This document shows positions 24,316 through 32,103 of a stretch of DNA of 64,000 bases, in pieces. Below the pieces are notes generated by a model. That model saw only the letters and a program-made list of their open reading frames with translations, did no database searches and was not told where the DNA came from. Origin of the DNA: Clostridium ganghwense (lineage in GTDB: Bacteria > Bacillota > Clostridia > Clostridiales > Clostridiaceae); NCBI RefSeq assembly GCF_026735165.1, contig NZ_JAPQES010000001.1:124001-188000 (forward strand), in the 5' to 3' direction. Position 1 is the stretch's first letter; each line of letters starts with the position of its first letter. The translations under genes and the position numbers were made by a program.

Positions 24316-26067
24316 CTAATAAAAATTCTCTAAAAAATACATTTTTCCTTCCTTTAATATTTGCTCTAACTTTTCTCTATTAATTAAAGTAGTATCTGTT
24401 GTTTTAGCTAATTCTTTAGCTTGTTTTGTAAAATGTGAATTTGTAATCACCATTGCCTTATCACAATTATAGTGAAGTTTTGCACCTACCACTTCCTGAA
24501 TGGCCTTATTCCCTACATTTCCTGAATAGTTTTTAGCTTGAATTACTGTCTTTCCTTTTATATCTTTAATTATTAAATCAGCTCCATAATCTCCTGAATA
24601 AGAAGTAGGTTCTACCTCATAACCAAATTCCTTAAATAATTCAGTTAAATAATCTTCAAACTTGTATCCGTCTAAAGAATCAACATATTCTAAAGTTTTA
24701 TTATCACTAACTTCTGATTCATTTAATTGTTTTTCAAACTTTTCCATTTTCTGCTGGAATTTAATTTTTTTCTTTGTGCTACCAATTAGTTTTGTTACAT
24801 AATTCTTATCTTTATTTAAAATAATACACATATATTTCAAATTGTGTTTTGCATAAACTTTATTTCCAAAATACAATATGTATTTTCTTATTATATTACC
24901 TTTGGTATCACTGCTGACAAATTTTATTTTTGACTTAATGTCCTTTAAATAAATATCATCTTTAATACCACTGATTATCTTTTTAAGGTCTTCCCTCTTA
25001 ATTTGTTTGTCCGTTTTGTACATAATGAACTCCTGAAGTTCTTTTAATCTATTATCATATTCTTCTTGAGAAATTTCTTCATTCTCATACTTAAGACCTA
25101 TAGACAAAATAAATTTTTCTATTAAACTATCTATACCTACTTTTTTATACTTTTCTAAAAGCTTAAGAGCCTTTTCTTTTTCTTGAATCCTTTTTATAGA
25201 CTTCTCAACTTCACTTTTATTTTTCTTTAAAATTTTCGCCATATATCTTAGGTTAAACTCTACAAAAATACTCTTTCCTAAAGCATTTATATAATTTTTT
25301 AAAATTTTTTCTTCGTCATAACCCCTTTGAATATTTATTTTTACCTTTAAATTTTTTATATAAACTTCATGTCTTATTCTATAAATTAGACTATTTAGCT
25401 CATCAATATTTATATCTATCTTTTTATCTTCTTTTATCTTTTCTACAAGTTCATTTAAACCTTCTGAATACTTCAAATAACTCATTTTCTTTTTATCATA
25501 TTTCATTCTATACTTAATCACAAACTTTTCTAATTCATCAGTTATTCCTAAGTCATTTAACCTTTCATAAGCTTTTTTTGCATCCTCATTTTGCCTTAAC
25601 AAATCACATCTATCCATTCTATTAAATATATACCCTATTTCATTGGTACTTGTTTGAATGGAAAGCTTTCTTGATATTTCTAATATTTTCATCTTATCAC
25701 TTGTAGTAAGTCTGTCACAAGCTTCGTACTTTTTTCTCTCCACATAGCTTATAATTACATCATATAATTTAGGTTTTTCAATCTTTTTTAATTCCCTTAC
25801 TATTTTATTTTCTAAAGTTGTACTCTTATTTGTAAATTTTCTTGATTTATTACTTTTACCTTTCAAAACTTTATGATTCTTTTTCTGATTTACTAAATTA
25901 TTCTTGTTTTCTATCTTACTGTCCTTTTGTACTATTATTTTATTACCATTCTTATTTTTTCTATTTTTAAATAACTTTACTACACTAAAGATTATAAAGA
26001 AAATTAACAATGCAGTTAAAATCACTATAAAAGCTATATTTCCATGTGCGTCAATAAAACTATTCAT
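24316..26067 (-). CDS. Membrane-anchored Mrr-like restriction endonuclease with duplicated central region
   Basis: 583 residues. One N-terminal transmembrane helix (11-32), a very basic linker (33-100), a helical region, then two copies of a roughly 130-residue unit (about 179-309 and 316-446). Each copy ends in a helix-turn-helix-like segment (NLRYMAKILKKNKSEVEKSI and NLKYMCIILNKDKNYVTKLI). The C-terminal domain (465-575) is a PD-(D/E)XK nuclease of the Mrr type: GYKFEDYLTELFKEFGYEVE, then GADLII (Asp497) and VIQAKNY (Gln510, Lys512). Such domains cut DNA, often modified or foreign; the membrane anchor is unusual but known in restriction-like proteins. It lies 23 bp after a histidine kinase gene and 56 bp before clpS. 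Confidence 0.88.
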   Translation of the reverse strand: MNSFIDAHGNIAFIVILTALLIFFIIFSVVKLFKNRKNKNGNKIIVQKDSKIENKNNLVNQKKNHKVLKGKSNKSRKFTNKSTTLENKIVRELKKIEKPKLYDVIISYVERKKYEACDRLTTSDKMKILEISRKLSIQTSTNEIGYIFNRMDRCDLLRQNEDAKKAYERLNDLGITDELEKFVIKYRMKYDKKKMSYLKYSEGLNELVEKIKEDKKIDINIDELNSLIYRIRHEVYIKNLKVKINIQRGYDEEKILKNYINALGKSIFVEFNLRYMAKILKKNKSEVEKSIKRIQEKEKALKLLEKYKKVGIDSLIEKFILSIGLKYENEEISQEEYDNRLKELQEFIMYKTDKQIKREDLKKIISGIKDDIYLKDIKSKIKFVSSDTKGNIIRKYILYFGNKVYAKHNLKYMCIILNKDKNYVTKLIGSTKKKIKFQQKMEKFEKQLNESEVSDNKTLEYVDSLDGYKFEDYLTELFKEFGYEVEPTSYSGDYGADLIIKDIKGKTVIQAKNYSGNVGNKAIQEVVGAKLHYNCDKAMVITNSHFTKQAKELAKTTDTTLINREKLEQILKEGKMYFLENFY

Positions 26068-26090
26068 TTTTTCCTCCTCAATTGCTGTAA

Positions 26091-27551
26091 CTAATGGTAT
26101 ATATCAGAAAACTCTATTTTCATTTTTTCTGCTTCATTGCCTATCATATAATCACTAATGTTTTCTTTTTCTTCAACCAATTTAATTGGTAATTCAACAA
26201 TAAATTCTGTTCCTTTACCATATTCACTTTCTACATAAATCTTACCATCATGCATTTCTGCTAAACTCTTTACAAGAGATAATCCTATTCCACTACCTTC
26301 GTTATTTCTGTTTAAAGATTTATCTACTTGCCTAAATCTTTCAAATATAATTTTAAGTTTTTGTTTTTCTATACCAACTCCATCATCTTTCACCGAAATA
26401 ACAACTTTATCTTCTTTATCTCTTATAACTACAAATATGTTTCCCTTAGGCTTTGTAAACTTAATTGCATTAGATAAAAGATTTAACATAATTCTTTCTA
26501 TTTTATCAATGTCACAAGCAATTACCTTCTCTTCAATATTTGTATCAAACTTTACATGTATATTTTTATTTTTAGCATATTCTACAGTAGATAAGGTTAC
26601 ATCCTCAATTAAGCTTACTATATTACAATTTGTCAACTCTAAATCAAAATAACCTGAATGAATCTTTGTAAGATCAATTAAATTGTTAACTAATCTCAAC
26701 AATCTATATCCATTTTGTTTTAATATCTTTAAATATTTATCTATAGTATCCTTCTGTTCTGTAATAGCTCCCTTTTCTAACTTCATTTCCAATAATTGTA
26801 TTACACTAAAAATTAAGTTCAATGGAGTTTTAAATTCATGGGATAGATTAGCAAAAAACTCTGTTCTCAATTTATCATATTCTTTAGCTTCCTCTAGCAA
26901 CTTTCTCTCTTCTTCTATTTTTTTCTTTAATTCTTCTGCTTGTTTACGTTCCGTAATATCTTTACATAGTGCTAATACAGCTATACTATTTTCATAAGAA
27001 ATAGGGTTTGTCACAATCTCTATTTCTACTTTTGTTCCATCCTTTCTAGTTAGAGTATCCTCTACTAAAGGCTTAACTTTTTTTCCTTCTCTAGCACCTT
27101 CTACTCTTTGATCTCCAACCTTTTCCATATTAAGTATTACAAACTCAGTTATATCTTTTCCTAAAAGCTCCTTTGAATTTTTCACTCCAATAAGCTCAGC
27201 CCCAAGCTTATTGGCAAAAACAAATTTAAGCTTATGATGAACCAAAACAGAAATAGGTAATGACTCTATAATTCTTAAATAAAATTCAGCTAGGTTATCC
27301 GTCTCATTTTCTTTTTTAATAACTATTTTTTTTATATTCTCAATGACTATAACACTAAATAAACTAACGAAAAATAATATTATATAGGTTAAATTAGTAA
27401 ATACGTCTTTTGTTTTATCAAATAAAGTTCCTGAAAACAAATAAACTGCTACAAAAATAAAGCTTATAAAAATAAGTGAATATAACAAATATACAAGCTT
27501 TTTTAAGAATAGATTAGAACTATATAAACACTTATCATTGGTATGTTCCAA
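26091..27551 (-). CDS. PAS-domain sensor histidine kinase
   Basis: 486 residues. Two membrane helices (18-40 and 54-76) with almost no extracellular loop, a cytoplasmic PAS domain (88-202, ending in CKDITERKQAEEL), a coiled coil (203-228), the HisKA box with phosphoacceptor His238 (ANLSHEFKTPLNLI) and an HATPase domain with N box LLNLLSNAIKFT, G1 VKDDGVGI and GSGIGLSLV. The start is a TTG with AGGGGG 10 bp upstream. No response regulator gene is adjacent, so it is an orphan kinase; instead it is followed at 23 bp by the Mrr-like nuclease gene. Confidence 0.93.
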   Translation of the reverse strand: MEHTNDKCLYSSNLFLKKLVYLLYSLIFISFIFVAVYLFSGTLFDKTKDVFTNLTYIILFFVSLFSVIVIENIKKIVIKKENETDNLAEFYLRIIESLPISVLVHHKLKFVFANKLGAELIGVKNSKELLGKDITEFVILNMEKVGDQRVEGAREGKKVKPLVEDTLTRKDGTKVEIEIVTNPISYENSIAVLALCKDITERKQAEELKKKIEEERKLLEEAKEYDKLRTEFFANLSHEFKTPLNLIFSVIQLLEMKLEKGAITEQKDTIDKYLKILKQNGYRLLRLVNNLIDLTKIHSGYFDLELTNCNIVSLIEDVTLSTVEYAKNKNIHVKFDTNIEEKVIACDIDKIERIMLNLLSNAIKFTKPKGNIFVVIRDKEDKVVISVKDDGVGIEKQKLKIIFERFRQVDKSLNRNNEGSGIGLSLVKSLAEMHDGKIYVESEYGKGTEFIVELPIKLVEEKENISDYMIGNEAEKMKIEFSDIYH

Positions 27552-27860
27552 AATATATCCCCCTTAAACTTTTTTATATCATACTTTCATATTTCGACAA
27601 TATTATGTACTATATAAAATAATACCGTGAACTCTCTCCCATGTAAAGAAGAGGGGAGGTATTCTAACCATAATTTCAGATAAAAAAGGCGATTTTCGTA
27701 AATATTGTGGTTATATAAAACAGCCTTAAAAATTGAATTTAAAGACTGTTTTATTTGTAATTCTTCATCCAGTTTTTGGAAAATATTTAGAATTCTACTC
27801 CAGTTACTTGTTCGAAAACATCTCATCAACTGAATATACAGGATGCACTATACAATCCCG
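27552..27860. other. Decayed region without a supportable gene
   Basis: About 300 bp between the histidine kinase and the next gene. An 80-codon open frame on the minus strand (27587-27829) has no ribosome binding site, no recognisable domain and codon use unlike its neighbours. Another frame reads as short interrupted fragments. It looks like remains of a lost gene. Confidence 0.5.
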
Positions 27861-28382
27861 CTATTTTTTCTTTGATGAAATAAACAACTTAAATATCCCA
27901 TAAATAACCCCGACTATAACCAAAACTATATAAGAATAATATTTTATTAATTCCTTATTACTTGATTTTGAGTTTAATATCTTAATTTCATTATTAGCAA
28001 ATTGAAATACCGTCTTATTCTTCAAATCAATTAAAGCATCACTATCCTTAATATAAGAATCTCTATCATCATATAGAACAAAATCTTCGTTAAAATACCT
28101 ATCTAAAAATCCATCTTTTTCAAATACTGCATACCCAATAGGTTTTTCTTGTATATCAGTTTCAAACAAAACAACTAATCCATATTTTGTTTTAATATCA
28201 TCTATAAGCATTACTTCAAACTCTGAAATACCAACATCACTTTTTATTTTTTTAGTGATATACTTTTCAATATTGTGTTCACTAATATTATATATAACAA
28301 AATATTGAAGTAGCATTGCTACTGAACAAATAACTATTATTACTATTGCTCCAATTTGATTATTGCGATTCTTTTTTTTCAT
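27861..28382 (-). CDS. Hypothetical protein with a membrane helix at each end
   Basis: 173 residues from the ATG with AGGTG seven bases upstream (a GTG three codons earlier lies inside that RBS). Helix at about 10-30 and a second at about 148-166, enclosing a 115-residue soluble domain of mixed alpha/beta character with acidic patches (DRDSYIKDSDALIDLKNK). The topology suggests an extracellular domain tethered at both ends. No family recognised. It lies next to a decayed IS remnant, so it may belong to a variable locus. Confidence 0.65.
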   Translation of the reverse strand: MKKKNRNNQIGAIVIIVICSVAMLLQYFVIYNISEHNIEKYITKKIKSDVGISEFEVMLIDDIKTKYGLVVLFETDIQEKPIGYAVFEKDGFLDRYFNEDFVLYDDRDSYIKDSDALIDLKNKTVFQFANNEIKILNSKSSNKELIKYYSYIVLVIVGVIYGIFKLFISSKKK

Positions 28383-28440
28383 ATAATACACCTGCCTTTA
28401 TTTTGACGACCCTAATACTAATATGGTTCCATTACTATAC

Positions 28441-28838
28441 AGGTCTAAGTTATTCCACTTTAGTTGCATTATCAGACTTGAACATGGTTGTCAGTAATGT
28501 TTTCTTACGGGTGTTCTTATCCATATCTCGGCTAATTTCAAGGAATCTAATCCAACTTAGGTAATTGTCCATATACTTAGTTGCAACACCCTTAAATTTA
28601 CGGTTAATCCAGTCTTCAAGCCTACTGTAATATGAATTAACGTGTTGAATGTGGTAGACCTTATCAATAACGAAATGAACTGACTGAACGGTTTACCACT
28701 GTATATAATTCCTCATACAACTCTTGTTGCTCAATAGGATGAAGTTTTAAAAAGTCACTAAATATTGTCGTTTTGCTCATAGGAACCTCCATTTCGAATG
28801 TATGTTCATATATTGTAGCCTAGATTTTAGTTAGACCT
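28441..28838 (-). mobile_element. Internally deleted IS1595-family remnant with short inverted ends
   Basis: A 398-bp segment bounded by AGGTCTAA (28441-28448) and TTAGACCT (28831-28838). It encloses the start and the end of an ISXO2-like transposase gene with the middle missing (28450-28780). The size and structure are those of a non-autonomous derivative, movable only if a full-length relative exists elsewhere. No clear target-site duplication was found at the edges. Confidence 0.65.
28450..28780 (-). pseudogene. IS1595-family (ISXO2-like) transposase, deleted and frameshifted
   Basis: The ATG at 28780, with an AGGTTCC-type RBS, opens MSKTTIFSDFLKLHPIEQQE, the usual N-terminus, for about 28 codons. 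Reading then shifts frame into [20 protein letters not shown] and [20 protein letters not shown], the conserved C-terminal part of the ISXO2 domain, and stops at 28450. The zinc ribbon and the first catalytic Asp region, around 150-180 codons, are absent. Cannot encode an active transposase. Confidence 0.85.
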
Positions 28839-28860
28839 AATATATACGAAAACCGCATAA

Positions 28861-28908
28861 AAAATTAAAAGCTCTTTAGTAAAATAATACTAAGGAGCTT
28901 TTAATTTT
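28861..28908 (-). terminator. Terminator of the DUF5714 gene
   Basis: AAATTAAAAGCTC / GAGCTTTTAATTT, a 13-bp perfect stem extended by CTTTAGTA/TACTAAGG, followed on the minus strand by six T; 34 bp past the stop. Confidence 0.8.
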
Positions 28909-28941
28909 TTTCTTTTAAAATTTCCTATTTAAAGTTTGCTA

Positions 28942-29643
28942 CTATTCATGGTAAAACAAACAATTCTCTCTTCTGCATTCCTTATTCAAATCACTGTATT
29001 CACACTTGATATTTCTATCTACCTTTAATTTTACTCCTATATTTTCATCTAAAAACTCTACTGCCTTAAGAACTGCAAGATAAGAATTTCTTTTACAACA
29101 TCTTGGGCCACCATTTTCTGCAATAATCTTTAAAGAATTTGAAGTCATCATGTTGCTAAAGCTCCATTGCTCACCAGATAATGGAGTTGCACCTGTAATT
29201 AAACTCATAAAAATACCAGTTCCAACTCCAGCACCACAAGTGCCACAGAATCCACAAGAACCTCCTGGTACATTTGAGCTTCTTTTTTGTGCTTCAATTA
29301 TTTTCGCTTCTTTATTAACCCTATCACCTTTTTTATTATAATAAGCCGCTAAAAGAACTGCTGGCACTAAAAAATGATGCTCTGGACCATGCATTTTAAT
29401 GCTAGGATGCTTTAAAAGCTTCATCATAATTTCAATAGGATTTTCAGATTCAGTATCTAAGCAATATCTTTTTATTATTTCCGATGCTGACATAGAATGA
29501 CATTTATCACATACATAATGTCCCTCTTCACATTTCACATTTGATTCGAAAGTTTCCTTACAATAAACACATCTCATTTCCTCTGCTGTGTCCGTATAAA
29601 TAAGTTCTTTTCCACAAATCAAACAATTATTCTTATGTTCCAT
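28942..29643 (-). CDS. DUF5714 family cysteine-rich protein
   Basis: 233 residues from the ATG with AGGGTG six bases upstream (an earlier ATG ten codons upstream has no RBS). N-terminal zinc-ribbon-like pair CLICGKEL and CVYC, a second CxxCH (VCDKCHSMS), then the family core HGPEHHFLVPAVLLAAYYN, SCGFCGTCGAGVGTGIF, and CCKRNSYLAVLKAVEFL, ending in more cysteines. The pattern suggests metal or iron-sulfur binding. The family is common in methanogens and clostridia, often near radical SAM or corrinoid functions, but its role is unknown. Confidence 0.85.
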   Translation of the reverse strand: MEHKNNCLICGKELIYTDTAEEMRCVYCKETFESNVKCEEGHYVCDKCHSMSASEIIKRYCLDTESENPIEIMMKLLKHPSIKMHGPEHHFLVPAVLLAAYYNKKGDRVNKEAKIIEAQKRSSNVPGGSCGFCGTCGAGVGTGIFMSLITGATPLSGEQWSFSNMMTSNSLKIIAENGGPRCCKRNSYLAVLKAVEFLDENIGVKLKVDRNIKCEYSDLNKECRRENCLFYHE

Positions 29644-29866
29644 AGTATTCACCCTAACTTTCTTTATTTTCATCTTTTAAAGTTATAATAGAATTATTAT
29701 ATCACTTCTTATTTTTAAAGTTAATTTGTATTTACTATATTTTAGAATATTTTTTAGTTATTAGTATATATCCTTTATTTTATTAAAAGAATAGAATTAC
29801 AGGTTTTAACCATACTATTATTGTTAATGTAAATTATACTTAAACCCTAAAAGGAGATGTATTATT

Positions 29867-30211
29867 ATGATGATGACTGTAACCTCCAACGAAAAATACC
29901 AAAAGTGTATTGATATTTGTTTAGAATGTGCTCAAGTATGCGAATTTTGTGCAACCTCCTGTTTAAATGAACCTGACCCTAAAATGATGGCTGGCTGTAT
30001 AAAATTAGATAGAGATTGTGCCGATATTTGTGTTCTTGCCGCTCAATTTATGGCCAGAGATAGTGAATTTTCAATGGAAATTTGCTCATTATGTGCTCAA
30101 GTTTGTAAAGCTTGCGGTGACGAATGTGCTAAATTCCCCCCAGAACACTGTAAAAACTGCGCAGACATTTGTAACCGCTGTGCTGTGGAATGCGAAAATA
30201 TGGCTAAATAG
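29867..30211 (+). CDS. Csp-type four-helix-bundle copper storage protein
   Basis: 114 residues with 19 cysteines (14, 18, 21, 25, 28, 32, 44, 51, 55, 73, 76, 80, 83, 87, 95, 98, 102, 105, 109), spaced three or four apart so that they line the core of a four-helix bundle. This is the copper storage protein (Csp/DUF326) family, which binds many Cu(I) ions. No signal peptide, so it is the cytosolic (Csp3-like) kind. RBS AGGAG lies 11 bp before the ATG. Monocistronic with its own terminator. Copper or another soft metal is the expected ligand; no copper regulator or ATPase is adjacent. Confidence 0.9.
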   Translation: MMMTVTSNEKYQKCIDICLECAQVCEFCATSCLNEPDPKMMAGCIKLDRDCADICVLAAQFMARDSEFSMEICSLCAQVCKACGDECAKFPPEHCKNCADICNRCAVECENMAK

Positions 30212-30270
30212 TATTCGTTTTAAACATCTAACAATCCAACGTATAATTATTGTTTTGCTGCTTAATATAT

Positions 30271-30325
30271 AGAAAGGCTAAAAATCTTAAAATACATAAG
30301 ATTTTTAGCCTTTCTATTTCTATTT
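30271..30325 (+). terminator. Terminator of the copper storage gene
   Basis: A perfect 19-bp stem (30271-30289 with 30297-30315) and a 7-nt loop, then ATTTCTATTTT. Strong on both strands. Confidence 0.85.
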
Positions 30326-30390
30326 TACCATATTATATTTCATTATAATGTTATAATATATTTTGAAAACTTATTATAGGAGGTGAAAAA

Positions 30391-30576
30391 ATGCAAGTAG
30401 ATATATATGTAAAAAAATCTAAAGATCCTATCATATTCAAAGGTGACAGAATAGACATTAAAGACTTTGAAATGGACGGAGTTAAATATAAGCAAATAAG
30501 ATATTTTAGAAAGTTAGTTAGTAAAAGTACTTATATAAAAGAATCCGATATAGTTAATATAAGAAAGCGCTCATAA
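30391..30576 (+). CDS. Small basic protein, unknown function
   Basis: 61 residues with a consensus RBS (AGGAGGTG, 5 bp). Beta-rich and basic, no signal or membrane segment; the pattern KKSKDPIIFKGDRIDI followed by FEMDGVKYKQIRYF looks like a small SH3- or OB-like barrel. The stop lies inside a hairpin shared with the convergent exonuclease gene. I do not recognise a family. Confidence 0.75.
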   Translation: MQVDIYVKKSKDPIIFKGDRIDIKDFEMDGVKYKQIRYFRKLVSKSTYIKESDIVNIRKRS

Positions 30577-30588
30577 GAGTGCTTTCTT
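30561..30588. terminator. Bidirectional hairpin between small protein and exonuclease genes
   Basis: AAGAAAGCGCTC / GAGTGCTTTCTT with a 4-nt loop and one G-U pair, containing the ends of both convergent coding regions. Confidence 0.65.
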
Positions 30589-31162
30589 ATATGCCTACTT
30601 CTCTATTTCTTGATTTTAAGCAGCACATATATACTGCTACAGTATCATACCTAGCATCATGAAAAGATACATCATCACATTTAAACAATTTCTTTGTTTT
30701 TTCTAAAACCTCATTAGGACTTATATTGTAAAAGTTCATTACCTCTTCTACTCTAGGATTTTTGTAGCTTTTTCCTCGTTTAGCCGGAAGCTTTAATATA
30801 TCCTTAAAATATTCCATTGTACAAAAATAATTTTTCACACCTACTTCTTCATTTAATCTATTGAATTCAGCTTCAACAAATTTTCTGTCAAATTTAACAT
30901 TATGAGCAATAAAGTTAGCTCCTTTAAAATCTTTATGTATGTCATAATACACATCTTGAAATTTCATACCATTAGACAATTCTCTTAACCTTTCCATACT
31001 AAAACCATGAACCTGCTGTGCCTGTATACCCATAGTTTCTACTGTAAAAAAATAATTTTTAACTGCAACTAATTTTTTATTTTCTTCAATTATATATGTG
31101 AGCTGAGCTATTTGCCCTGGAGCAAGTCCTGTTGTTTCTGTATCTAAAAAAATGCTTCTCAT
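30587..31162 (-). CDS. DnaQ-like 3'-5' exonuclease (DEDDh)
   Basis: 191 residues from the ATG preceded by AAGGAG (the upstream ATG six codons earlier has none). The DEDDh active site is complete: FLDTETTG (Exo I), IAHNVKFDRKFVE (Exo II) and SFHDARYDTVAVY (Exo III, catalytic His-Asp). There is no polymerase or helicase fusion, so it could be a proofreading-like epsilon subunit, an RNase T-like or oligonucleotide exonuclease. The KGANFIAHN and VHGF segments resemble the DNA polymerase III epsilon group. Confidence 0.88.
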   Translation of the reverse strand: MRSIFLDTETTGLAPGQIAQLTYIIEENKKLVAVKNYFFTVETMGIQAQQVHGFSMERLRELSNGMKFQDVYYDIHKDFKGANFIAHNVKFDRKFVEAEFNRLNEEVGVKNYFCTMEYFKDILKLPAKRGKSYKNPRVEEVMNFYNISPNEVLEKTKKLFKCDDVSFHDARYDTVAVYMCCLKSRNREVGI

Positions 31163-31246
31163 AATAAACTCCTTTATCAACTATTTTCTGTATAAATAAT
31201 AACACATATAAAAATAAAAAATAAAGTTCTTCTGCTAAATAACCTA

Positions 31247-31921
31247 TTATTTCATTTTATATCCACTTAATGAAAGCAATAATTGGGATGGTAAATAAAA
31301 AAACCATACCAAAAGTCCAGATATATATTGTATTTTTCCTATATGATAAAGCCCTACATTTATATCACATAATAAAAATAAAACCATTCCGTTCATGATA
31401 AAATAGCTATTTCTTTTACTGTAAACTCCTCTTTTTATAGTTCCAAAAGCCATATAAACACTGGTAATCAGTAAAATAGAATATATACTTGCAACAATAT
31501 ATAATGCCTTATCTTCATAAAAAGGTATATTTAACATTATTACTAACCCTAATATAACTATACTTTCTAGTAAAAATACTATAAAATTACTTTTATTTAA
31601 AATAATTTTACGACTATGTCTTATTATATAAATTATTTGAACAATACAAAAAGCAGTAATTCCTAAAATAAAGTTCTTCAAAATAACTAAATTAAGATCT
31701 GCCATAGTAGTAAAAAATAATGCCACTTGAAGTAATATAGTATCTTTCTTATCAATGCCTCTATCTCCTATAAGAAGCACTAAAACAAAACATAAAAGTA
31801 TGCTTACATATTTTAATAATCTAGGATCTCCTCCCTGTAAATCTATTATAAGGAAATTTATATAAATAAAAATTATTACTAATATAATTGTATTTTTAAA
31901 GTTTATATATTTTTTTAACAT
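31247..31921 (-). CDS. YhhN-like multi-pass membrane protein
   Basis: 224 residues with about eight hydrophobic helices. The segment TTMADLNLVILKNFILGITAFCIVQIIYIIR resembles the YhhN/TMEM86 signature (an Asp in a helix followed by a Gly/Phe-rich helix ending near a Tyr-Ile motif). Human TMEM86B is a lysoplasmalogenase, and clostridia make plasmalogens, so lipid vinyl-ether hydrolysis is a possible role; the match is weak by eye and the catalytic residues cannot be confirmed. Stands alone between convergent and divergent neighbours. Confidence 0.6.
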   Translation of the reverse strand: MLKKYINFKNTIILVIIFIYINFLIIDLQGGDPRLLKYVSILLCFVLVLLIGDRGIDKKDTILLQVALFFTTMADLNLVILKNFILGITAFCIVQIIYIIRHSRKIILNKSNFIVFLLESIVILGLVIMLNIPFYEDKALYIVASIYSILLITSVYMAFGTIKRGVYSKRNSYFIMNGMVLFLLCDINVGLYHIGKIQYISGLLVWFFYLPSQLLLSLSGYKMK

Positions 31922-32037
31922 ATATCTTTATCTCCCTAAATTCTATAGCTTCTCTATCTTTATATTCTATCATATGAAAATTATTTATACTGATTTTTAA
32001 CTACTTATCTAATATCTACAAATAGTCGAATAACATA

Positions 32038-32066
32038 TAGACTTTTATAAATTAAAATAATATAAT
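32038..32066 (+). promoter_or_regulatory. Sigma-A type promoter of larA
   Basis: TAGACT, 17 bp, TATAAT. The -10 is perfect and spacing ideal; the -35 matches four of six. It lies 38 bp upstream of the ATG, with AAGGGG between. Confidence 0.55.
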
Positions 32067-32103
32067 GTAAATATTTATATTATAGAAAGGGGCTATTCTA
32101 ATA

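Noticed and set aside
27587-27829. 80-codon minus-strand open frame as a gene
   Set aside because: No ribosome binding site, no recognisable domain and disturbed sequence around it; better described as decayed DNA.
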